From positions 149,368 through 213,367 of the forward strand of contig CAVYVC010000006.1 of the NCBI GenBank assembly GCA_963771845.1: a DNA stretch of 64,000 nucleotides, written 5' to 3'. Position 1 is the first letter of the stretch. Each line of letters starts with the position of its first letter. Source of the DNA: VAZQ01 sp963771845 (GTDB taxonomy: Bacteria; Pseudomonadota; Alphaproteobacteria; Rhizobiales; Xanthobacteraceae). Positions 23,404-30,245 of this stretch are shown here, in pieces. A program made the translations under genes and the position numbers. The notes beneath the pieces were generated by a model. The model was not told the origin of the DNA. It did not search any database and saw only the letters and a program-made list of their open reading frames with translations.

Positions 23404-24190
23404 ATGGATAGCGAACAGATCATTGGCGAGCTTCAACGCTATGAGCGGGAGCTAGCGGGGATTCTTGGTCGGTTCCGGTCCACGTCGTCCGGGATTCACA
23501 TTGGCGATGGCGATGACCCGATGTTTCGTCAGTACGTTCGGGAGCTAATCGACCTTCTCAATGACGCTCTTGGCCGCAACTCCTATTCGGCTCAAATAGC
23601 AGAGGAGGCCAACCAAGGCGTGAGCAATATGTATGGCTCGCCTTCATATAAGAGCGTTGAGAACATTCTATCCGTCGTGCGGGCGGCGCTGACCCGATTG
23701 AAATCGCAACCCGGATTTGCTGACGCGAAGGAAGGCGGCGCAAAATCTGCGGCATCGGGAAAACGTGTTCATCATCCATGGACGCAACGAGGCGAAGTGG
23801 CGCGAGTTGAAGGATATTGTGAAGTCGCAATTTCAACTCAACCCGATTGTGTTGATGGAAGAGCCGGAGATTGGAAGCGAAACCGTCATTGAAAAATTCG
23901 AGCGCCACGCTGAGACGTGTAGCTACGCCATTGCGCTATTCACTCCGGATGACGAAGTGACTTCTGGCGGAGAGACATATTTGCAGGCCCGGCCGAACGT
24001 GATCTATGAGCTAGGTTGGTTCTGCGGCAGATTGGGCAGGCCGGGCGTGATGCTCTTGCTGCAAACTGGAACAACTCTCTTCTCTGATTTTGGCGGCATC
24101 ATTCGCAAGGAGTTCTCAAAGAACATATCCGAGAAGACAGCCGAAATTCGCGCCAGCCTTGTTGCAGCCGGGATAATAGACGCAAGCTAG
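23404..24190 (+). pseudogene. TIR-like (CAP12/predicted nucleotide-binding, PF10137-type) protein, frameshifted
   Basis: Frame 1 from ATG 23404 gives a helical N-terminal domain (MDSEQIIGELQRYERELAGI ... NILSVVRAALTRL) and a linker GGAKSAASGK. The next domain continues one frame over: NVFIIHGRNEAKWRELKDIV, PNPIVLMEEPEIGSE-like, VIEKFERHAETCSYAIALFT, RPNVIYELGWFCGRLGR. That is the TIR-like fold of predicted nucleotide-binding proteins used as effectors in CBASS/Pycsar-type defence. The two frames join cleanly if one A of the AAAA run at 23760-23763 is extra (GGA AAC GTG TTC). The sequence error and true mutation cases cannot be separated here. Confidence 0.75.
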
Positions 24191-24205
24191 CAGGCGGGGC
24201 GTCCG

Positions 24206-25024
24206 TCAATGCACGTCATGCGCCTTCGCGCGGTCCCATAGATACTTCGCAAGCTCATGCGGCGTATTGACCGGATCGTTGTAAATCTCCGATCCTGAGA
24301 ACCGCCAAACGTCGAAACCGAGAGCCTTGAGCGCACGGTCGCGTTGACGGTCGTTTTTGAACTTTTCCTTGTCGGAATGATAGTTGAATCCGTCGCACTC
24401 AACGATGATGTTCACTTCCGGCCGGTTCGGAATCCAAAAATAGATATCGGGCCGGATCGGCTTCCCGCCGATCTTCACATTGGGAAAGCGCGGTTGCAGC
24501 GTCATGTGATAGCTGCCGTCCATGGGAATGTAGCCGTAGCGGAAAATCCAGAAGACCATGGACGCGCGCTCTTCCGGCGGCATCACGCCCCGCGCATCCT
24601 CGCCGTCCAAGAATTCTTCGATGGAATTGGCGGGCCGCTTGTCGCGGAACCAAGCAATGAAGTCCTTCCAATTGGCGAGCAACTTCCGAAAGTTGGCAAC
24701 CTCCGCAACCGTGTCGTCATGGGTTCGATGGACAAGCAACCCAAGTCCGTCCGCCTTGATAAAGGTCAAGAGGAGCGAATTCAGAAACGTTCGCTCGATT
24801 GGTGACTCGGCCAATGCAGCGACTTCGGCGGCGTTCTCTTCTGTGACGGCCTCGAGCGCTGCGCTGTAGTATTTTCGGAAGCTGGCATCGTCCGCCGCGT
24901 CACGGTCAACAGCGTGGTTGATGAAAGACCGTGCCATTTCCATGAACGGAGGGCCGCCTAATAGTCGGCGGCGAAGATCGGTCATTTGCTTGCCAGAAAG
25001 GGGCGCTTGATCCGTCGCGGTCAT
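24206..25024 (-). CDS. PD-(D/E)XK (Vsr/DUF559-like) nuclease-domain protein
   Basis: 272 residues. The C-terminal third has a restriction-endonuclease-like core: RPDIYFWIP, then NIIVECDGFNYHSDKEKFKN and DRQRDRALKALGFDVWRFSG, the pattern of Vsr/MTES_1575-type domains (PD...ExD...Q/R-R-D). The N-terminal two-thirds (about 150 residues, helical; SPIERTFLNSLLLTFIKADG) is unrecognised and may bind DNA or a partner. It overlaps the 88-residue gene upstream by 4 bp, so the two form an operon. It converges on the TIR-like gene with a 15-bp gap. Role in defence is inferred from the domain and the island setting. Confidence 0.75.
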   Translation of the reverse strand: MTATDQAPLSGKQMTDLRRRLLGGPPFMEMARSFINHAVDRDAADDASFRKYYSAALEAVTEENAAEVAALAESPIERTFLNSLLLTFIKADGLGLLVHRTHDDTVAEVANFRKLLANWKDFIAWFRDKRPANSIEEFLDGEDARGVMPPEERASMVFWIFRYGYIPMDGSYHMTLQPRFPNVKIGGKPIRPDIYFWIPNRPEVNIIVECDGFNYHSDKEKFKNDRQRDRALKALGFDVWRFSGSEIYNDPVNTPHELAKYLWDRAKAHDVH

Positions 25025-25287
25025 GCCGGTTCCCTTTCAAAGCCGAACCGCTCATGAAGACGGTCGCTAGCAGTAGGTTCGCAGGACTCGTCGTGGCTGA
25101 TGGACAGGCTAAAGACCTTGTGCTTGCCAGAAAGCCGGTCTGCGATGGCTGCAAATCCGCCGCCGCGACCGCGTTCGGCAACATGAGCGAAGACTTGATC
25201 TAGAGTCATCGTGCCATCAAACACGAAGGTCTGTTGGCAGTCGTCGCCTTCTTTGGCCGTGGCGACGTAACGGGCTGGCGTATCCAT
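25021..25287 (-). CDS. Unknown 88-residue partner of the PD-(D/E)XK protein
   Basis: MDTPARYVATAKEGDDCQQT ... HERFGFEREPA. The stop overlaps the start of the nuclease gene (ATGA), a classic sign of coupled translation and of a functional pair such as antitoxin/toxin or regulator/effector. No motif recognised. The frame extends upstream to 25416, but that part is Cys/Pro-rich and lacks a good start, so I used the internal ATG. Confidence 0.55.
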   Translation of the reverse strand: MDTPARYVATAKEGDDCQQTFVFDGTMTLDQVFAHVAERGRGGGFAAIADRLSGKHKVFSLSISHDESCEPTASDRLHERFGFEREPA

Positions 25288-25469
25288 GCTGTGCTCCGGC
25301 GAATCAGTTGGGGGGTTGCAACGAGGATAGCGGGGCCGCCGGAGGGGCTGGCAAGCCCTCTGAGGGCCATCCCCGCTATTCAACTGATCGCTACAACAAA
25401 CGCTACAAAACGACAACTCACGAGTCCGAAATCTCTAGGTTTTTCATGTGCTTGCGGTTCGGCTAGCGG
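25288..25469. other. Upstream region of the nuclease operon
   Basis: About 180 bp between the 88-residue gene and attR. It should hold the operon promoter. I see only a GC-rich hairpin near 25335-25372 (GGGGCCGCCGGAGGGGCTGG ... CCCCGCT) and no gene. Confidence 0.4.
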
Positions 25470-25492
25470 AATCCCTTCGCCCGCTCCAAAAT
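25470..25492 (+). other. Putative attR
   Basis: AATCCCTTCGCCCGCTCC followed by AAAAT repeats the tRNA-Gly 3' end (18451-18473) with a single mismatch. The rest of the tRNA is absent, as expected for the distal end of an integrated element. Confidence 0.8.
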
Positions 25493-25531
25493 AAAATTGT
25501 CCAGCCCGGAGACATGGGTAACAGAACGTAC

Positions 25532-25666
25532 CTAAGACATAGGTGGCCACCTCGGGCCGAACGAGTTATCGAGGGGTTGCAAGGTCTTCTGCTCCAGGTC
25601 GAAGTATCCGAAATCGTAGTGCATGAAGCTCACGAGCCAAATGCCGTCGTCAATCTCCTTGTCCGG
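25532..25666 (-). pseudogene. C-terminal remnant of an IS transposase
   Basis: Minus-strand translation gives IPDKEIDDGIWLVSFMHYDF, then GYFDLEQKTLQPLDNSFGPR and PPMS-stop. I recognise this as the typical C-terminus of an integrase-core transposase common in rhizobia (…IWLVSFMDYDLGYFD…NPFGPKVLPMS). The N-terminal catalytic part is missing. It sits just outside attR. Confidence 0.65.
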
Positions 25667-25708
25667 TATGAAGGATCACCTATGTCTCAGGCCGCACACC
25701 GCTGCTGA

Positions 25709-26902
25709 GTGAAGACGAAGTCGATCACGCAAAATTCTCCAGGCGGCGCGGCTATCGACGCGGTTCTGCGCGGGGCGGTCGAGCGCCACGACGTGCCGGG
25801 CGTGGTTGCGCTGGTCACCGATCGCCGGCGCGTGCTCTATCAGGGCGCCTTCGGCGTGGCGGATATCTCGACCGGACGCGCACTCACGGCTGACGCGCTG
25901 TTCCGCATCGCTTCGATGACCAAGCCGATCACATCGATGGCGGCCATGCAGCTCATCGAGCAGGGCCGCTTTCGTCTCGATGATCCGGTTGAAAAATATC
26001 TGCCGGAGTTTGCAAATCTCAAGGTATTCGAATCGTTCGACGCGACGACGGGTAACTATCGGCTGCGGCCGGCATCGAGACCACCGACCGTTCGCCACAC
26101 CCTCACCCACACGTCGGGTCTCGGTTATCCGTTCACGAGCGCGATCCTGCGCGATTTCAAGCCGCAGTCCGGCGAAAGCTATCCGTTTGGCGGTCCCTTG
26201 TTGTTCGACCCGGGCGAGCGCTGGCATTACGGCACGAGCACCGATGTTGCCGGCAGGCTGGTCGAGAAAGTGTCAGGCCGGAAGCTTGAGGACTATTTCC
26301 GCGAGCACGTCTTCGCTCCGCTGCAGATGCCGGACACGTTCTACAACGTACCGCAGGAGAAGGCATCGCGCCTCGTCGCTGCTCACGAGCGCGCCGGCGA
26401 GCGTATGGACGGCCGCATCGTATTGCAGACGCCGCAGCCCGGGCTCAGCATTCCGGAGCCCACCGGCGGTGGCGGACTTGCCTCGACGGCAAACGACTAT
26501 GGTCGTTTCATGCGTATGCTGCTCAATGGCGGCGAGCTGGAGGGGGCGCGCGGGCTCAAAGCCGAAACGGTTACGCTGATGAGCCAAAACCACATTGGCA
26601 TCCTGTCGGTGCCGGCGCTCAGGAGCGTGCTGCCGCGCAGCGCCGACTTCAGCTTCATCGCGGACGGCCGCGACAAGTGGGGTCTGGGCTTCCTGATCAC
26701 GACAGATCAGGTGCCCGGCAAGCGCTCTCCCGGCAGCCTGAGCTGGGCCGGTATTGGCAACACCTACTTCTGGATCGATCCAAACCGCGGCATTGCGGGC
26801 GTGATCTTGATGCAGTACCTGCCGTTTGCCGACGTCAAGGCGTTGGCTGTGTACGACGCGTTCGAGCGCGGCGCCTATGCGCTCGCGAGCGCGCAGCGCT
26901 AG
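25709..26902 (+). CDS. Serine hydrolase, beta-lactamase/class C esterase family
   Basis: About 397 residues, GTG start. The nucleophile motif SMTK (SxxK, in RIASMTKPITSMAAMQLIEQ) is near residue 71, and the Tyr motif is probably YGTS (GERWHYGTSTDVAG). The fold continues with GGGGLASTANDYGRFMRMLL and the C-terminal GIGNTYFWIDP. No signal peptide is visible, so it is probably cytoplasmic. Family members include esterases and D-aminopeptidase-like enzymes; beta-lactam resistance should not be assumed. It is the first intact core gene after the island. Confidence 0.88.
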   Translation: MKTKSITQNSPGGAAIDAVLRGAVERHDVPGVVALVTDRRRVLYQGAFGVADISTGRALTADALFRIASMTKPITSMAAMQLIEQGRFRLDDPVEKYLPEFANLKVFESFDATTGNYRLRPASRPPTVRHTLTHTSGLGYPFTSAILRDFKPQSGESYPFGGPLLFDPGERWHYGTSTDVAGRLVEKVSGRKLEDYFREHVFAPLQMPDTFYNVPQEKASRLVAAHERAGERMDGRIVLQTPQPGLSIPEPTGGGGLASTANDYGRFMRMLLNGGELEGARGLKAETVTLMSQNHIGILSVPALRSVLPRSADFSFIADGRDKWGLGFLITTDQVPGKRSPGSLSWAGIGNTYFWIDPNRGIAGVILMQYLPFADVKALAVYDAFERGAYALASAQR

Positions 26903-26930
26903 CTATAGCTAAACGGGGTCGCCCGTCGCC

Positions 26931-27092
26931 CTACTGCCGGGCGTTGAGCTGCTCCGCCTCGGTCTCTTCCGCGCGCTTGAGATCGTTGTGCGCCTGCAGC
27001 AGAAGCAGGCGGGCGCGCTGGCGATCGCTCACGGCGCGGGCGCGCTCCAGAAACTGTTCTGCGCGATGGCGCAGCGTATCAATGTTTTCCAT
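26931..27092 (-). CDS. Small helical protein, unknown
   Basis: 53 residues (MENIDTLRHRAEQFLERARA ... LKRAEETEAEQLNARQ), almost all predicted helix with heptad-like Leu/Ala spacing. I have a faint memory of similar small proteins next to metabolic genes in this order but cannot name a function. An upstream extension to 27176 includes Cys/His-rich sequence that does not fit. It converges with the serine hydrolase. Confidence 0.5.
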   Translation of the reverse strand: MENIDTLRHRAEQFLERARAVSDRQRARLLLLQAHNDLKRAEETEAEQLNARQ

Positions 27093-27257
27093 GTCAATCC
27101 CCCGACTGCCTGGACTGGGGTCATTGTGCTCGCAATCATGGCAAAATCTCGAAGCGCTCGCCGTGACGGCGATCACATATTGTCAGGGCACCCGGAAAAA
27201 ATGTCGCGGCAGGGTCGCCCGGAACTTGGGGGCGGGGCAAATCGCCTATGACAAGCG

Positions 27258-27298
27258 TCCCGCAAACCCCGGAGGGGAAGCCCATCGCGGTCGCGAAG
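27258..27298. repeat. Dispersed repeat R4, copy 2
   Basis: TCCCGCAAACCCCGGAGGGG then AAGCCCATCGCGGTCGCGAAG, 38 of 41 identical to 12324-12364, continuing into AACCACCAG. It lies 18 bp downstream of the ggt stop. Confidence 0.75.
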
Positions 27299-27315
27299 AA
27301 CCACCAGCTCCCGCA

Positions 27316-29055
27316 TCAATAACCGATCGCGAGCGCCCCGCGCGTGCGATAATCGGCGGCGCCGGAAAGCCCCGCCGGCGTGACCACGATCGAATTGGCC
27401 GAGGTGGGCGGCAGGCCTTCCACCACATGCTGACCGCGCGCGGCCAGCGCAGCCGCCAGCTCCTGGGGAAAACCATCGTCGAGCAGGACCTCGTCCGGCA
27501 GCCATTGATGGTGCAGCCGTGGCAGCCGCACCGCCTGCGTCACCGGCAGGCCGCGATCGATCACGTTGAGGATGACTTGCAGCACGGCGGTGATGATGCG
27601 GCTGCCGCCCGGCGAGCCCGTCACCAGGAACGGCTTTCCATCCTTGAGCACAATAGTGGGGGTCATGGACGAGAGCGGCCGCTTGCCTGGCCCCGGCGCG
27701 TTGGCTTCGCCTCCGGTAAGCCCGTAGGCATTGGGCGCGCCGGGCTTGGCGGCGAAATCGTCGAGCTCATTGTTGAGCAGAATCCCGGTTCCGTCGGCGA
27801 TGAGGCCCACGCCATAGCTGAAATTGAGCGTGGTCGTGTTGGCGACGGCATTGCCGTCCCGGTCAATCACGGAGAAATGGGTGGTGTTGTCGCCCTCGCG
27901 CGGGGACAGGCCGCCGGCGCGGATGTCGGAGGAGGGCCGCGCATGCTCGGGATCAATGCGCTTGCGCAGATCCGCGGCATAGGCCTTGGACAACAATCGC
28001 TCGAGCGGCGCGTTGACGCGCGCGGGGTCGCCGAGGAACGCGGCGCGGTCCGCATAGGCGAGCTTCATGGCCTCGACCGCGAGATGCAATCGCCGCGGTT
28101 CGTCCGCCGCGAGATCGTCGTAGCCTTCGAGGATGTTGAGCATCTCGATCAGGATGACGCCGCCGGAGGAGGACGGCGGCATGGAGATGACGTCATAGCC
28201 GCGATAGCTGCCGCGCAGCGGCGCGCGCTCGATGGGCACATAGGAAGCGAGATCCTGCGCCGTCATCACGCCGCCGGCGCCGCGCACGGCAGCGGCGATC
28301 TTTTCCCCAATCGCACCCTGATAGAAGGCGCGTGGCCCCTCGTGCGCAATGGCGGCAAGGGTGTTGGCAAGATCGCTCTGGACGAGGGTGTCGCCGGGGG
28401 CAAGCAGCCCGCCGTCGGCACGGCAGAAAATCTTCGCGGTCGAGGGCCAGCGCGCAAGCCGCGCGCGTGCCCGCGGCAGTAAATCGGCGACATCGTCCCC
28501 GATGGGAATACCCTCGCGCGCAAGCGCGATTGCGGGCGCAATGAGATCGGCGAGCGTGAAGCGGCCCGAGCCGTATTTGGCATGCGCGAGCGCAAGTCCG
28601 GCGAGCGAGCCCGGCACGCCGACGGCGAGCGCGGAGTCGCGCGACTTTGCGGGATCGGCGTCGCCTTTCTCGTCCAGGAAAATATCGCGTGTGATCGCTG
28701 CCGGCGCGGTCTCGCGATAGTCGATGGTGGTGTCGCGATTCTCGCGCGCGAGATGGATCACCATGTAGCCGCCGCCGCCGAGATTGCCCGCGCGCGGATA
28801 GGTGACCGCAAGCGCAAATCCGGTTGCGACCGCCGCATCGACGGCATTGCCCCCTTGCCGCAGGATGTCGATGCCCACGCGCGCGGCACGGCTCTCCTGC
28901 GCCACCACCATACCGTTCTGTCCGGTGACGGTCGGCACCGTGGATGAGGATGATGCCGGCGCCTCCTGCGCCCGCGCCGCAGCGGCGATGCAGAAAAGCG
29001 CGATGAGCGCCGTAACAGCCCGCTTTGCGAAGCCCCGCTTTGCGAAGTCCATCAT
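27316..29055 (-). CDS. ggt: Gamma-glutamyltransferase (Ntn hydrolase)
   Basis: 579 residues with an N-terminal signal peptide (RAVTALIALFCIAAAARAQ), hence periplasmic. The large-subunit region has the NAVDAAVATGFALAVTYP and GGGGYMVIHLA blocks. The autoprocessing nucleophile Thr lies in NTTHFSVIDRDGNAVANTTT near residue 390, and the small subunit keeps GSPGGSRIITAVLQVILNVI and RPLSSMTPTIV. The enzyme cleaves gamma-glutamyl bonds of glutathione and transfers the glutamyl group. All processing and donor-site motifs look intact. Divergent from the small gene side, it stands alone. Confidence 0.94.
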   Translation of the reverse strand: MMDFAKRGFAKRAVTALIALFCIAAAARAQEAPASSSSTVPTVTGQNGMVVAQESRAARVGIDILRQGGNAVDAAVATGFALAVTYPRAGNLGGGGYMVIHLARENRDTTIDYRETAPAAITRDIFLDEKGDADPAKSRDSALAVGVPGSLAGLALAHAKYGSGRFTLADLIAPAIALAREGIPIGDDVADLLPRARARLARWPSTAKIFCRADGGLLAPGDTLVQSDLANTLAAIAHEGPRAFYQGAIGEKIAAAVRGAGGVMTAQDLASYVPIERAPLRGSYRGYDVISMPPSSSGGVILIEMLNILEGYDDLAADEPRRLHLAVEAMKLAYADRAAFLGDPARVNAPLERLLSKAYAADLRKRIDPEHARPSSDIRAGGLSPREGDNTTHFSVIDRDGNAVANTTTLNFSYGVGLIADGTGILLNNELDDFAAKPGAPNAYGLTGGEANAPGPGKRPLSSMTPTIVLKDGKPFLVTGSPGGSRIITAVLQVILNVIDRGLPVTQAVRLPRLHHQWLPDEVLLDDGFPQELAAALAARGQHVVEGLPPTSANSIVVTPAGLSGAADYRTRGALAIGY

Positions 29056-29182
29056 CGAAAACCTCGGAAGCCGTCATTGCCGGGCTTGACCCGGCAATCC
29101 ATCATCTTCGCAAGCACTTCTTGCAAAGCGATGGACCCGCGGGTCAAGCCCGGGTCAAGCCTTGCGGGTGACCCGCGGTGCC
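29056..29182. repeat. Inverted repeat rich in 'CCGGGCTTGACCCGG'
   Basis: ATTGCCGGGCTTGACCCGGC (about 29076-29095) and GACCCGCGGGTCAAGCCCGG (29131-29150) form nested inverted repeats between ggt and the AhpD-like gene. A related GATCCGCGGGTCCATCC segment is found near 18161-18177. Confidence 0.6.
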
Positions 29183-29845
29183 CTACCTCGCCTGGCCGTG
29201 ATAAATGCTGTTGGGCCGCATATCGATCGCCGACGCGATCCGGTTGGTCATGTTGTAGAAGGCTGCAACCGAGGCGATGTCCCAGATGTCGCGATCGGTA
29301 AAGCCTGCGCGCCGCAACCGCTCGCGGTCCTCCTCCTCGACTTCCCACGGCGTGGTCGTGAGCTTCACCGCGAAATCGAGCATGGCGCGTTGACGCTTGG
29401 AGAGGCGCGCCGCGCGGTAGTTCATCACCAGCATCTCGCCCAGCACGGGATCGCCGAGCTGGCGCACCGAATTGCCGTGCGCCGTAATGCAGTAGAAGCA
29501 GCGATTCTGCGAGGACGCCACCGTCGCAATCATCTCGATCTCGAGCTTGGAAAGATTTTCCGCGTTCTGCACGACCTGCTGCCGGTAGTCCACGAAGGCC
29601 TGCAGTTTGGCGGAGTCGAACGCAAACGCCTTGAGCACGTTCGGCACGAAGCCGAGCTTTTCCTCGCACTTTCTGAAATAGGCTTCCATCTCGGGCGAGA
29701 GCTTGCCGCCTGCAAGCTTGAGCGCCGTGATCTTCACGTCATCTTCTGCGCCGGCATGTTTTCCGCCCGGCGTCTTCCCGACCACGGTTGATCGCTTGGT
29801 CGCATCCGGCCGCTTCTTCTCCGCAATCTTCGTCTTTCTGCTCAC
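29183..29845 (-). CDS. Peroxidase-related AhpD-like (carboxymuconolactone decarboxylase family) protein
   Basis: 220 residues. After a lysine-rich, probably disordered N-terminus of about 40 residues comes the AhpD-type helical domain with the redox motif in SSQNRCFYCITAHGNSVRQL (CxxC plus the downstream His). The C-terminal AAFYNMTNRIASAIDMRPN is the hallmark of the uncharacterised peroxidase-related subfamily. It probably reduces hydroperoxides or serves as a disulfide reductase. Substrate unknown. Confidence 0.9.
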   Translation of the reverse strand: MSRKTKIAEKKRPDATKRSTVVGKTPGGKHAGAEDDVKITALKLAGGKLSPEMEAYFRKCEEKLGFVPNVLKAFAFDSAKLQAFVDYRQQVVQNAENLSKLEIEMIATVASSQNRCFYCITAHGNSVRQLGDPVLGEMLVMNYRAARLSKRQRAMLDFAVKLTTTPWEVEEEDRERLRRAGFTDRDIWDIASVAAFYNMTNRIASAIDMRPNSIYHGQAR

Positions 29846-29912
29846 AGGCGTTCTCCTTCGACGTCACAGGCGTGACTTGCAATGTCACGGGCGTGGCTTG
29901 GGTCAGCAGGTC

Positions 29913-30048
29913 CACCTCTCCCCGCAGGGGAGAGGTCGGAATGGGCGTCTCACGCCCATTCCGGGTGAGGGGGCTACAACTCGTAAAGCTGATCCCCCTC
30001 ACCCGGATCGCGCAAGCGCGATCCGACCTCTCCCCTGCGGGGAGAGGT
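29913..30048. repeat. Dispersed intergenic repeat R1, copy 2
   Basis: Same structure as 9261-9394, with both outer arms carrying CTCTCCCC.GC.GGGGAGAGG. It lies in the 400-bp divergent gap between the AhpD-like gene and gdh. The remaining 200 bp up to gdh hold no gene and probably the gdh promoter. Confidence 0.9.
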
Positions 30049-30245
30049 ACCGCGGGCTGCGCCATCGCGTGGTCATCGAACGTCATCGAAACTGGCTCTA
30101 GAATGTCGCCGAGTACACCATCGAGCTTTCCGACACATCGTTGTTCCAAATATCGCAATAACACGGAGTGCCGGGCTAGCGATACAGACACGTTTCGAAC
30201 TACTCTTGATCAGCCGCTTCGATACATCATGTCACTATCACACCC

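Larger units (their letters stand above)
18474..25492. mobile_element. Genomic island integrated at tRNA-Gly
   Basis: About 7 kb between the two 23-bp direct repeats. Contents differ from the flanking core: small unknown genes, an extra tRNA, two transposase loci, a broken TIR-like gene and a nuclease pair, with visibly more A/T in 22.5-24.2 kb. No tyrosine or serine integrase is recognisable inside, so the element either lost it or was moved in trans. The island ends 216 bp before the serine-hydrolase start. Confidence 0.75.

Noticed and set aside
25448..25708. Plus-strand 86-codon frame after attR
   Set aside because: It is antisense to the transposase remnant on the minus strand and lacks its own domain.
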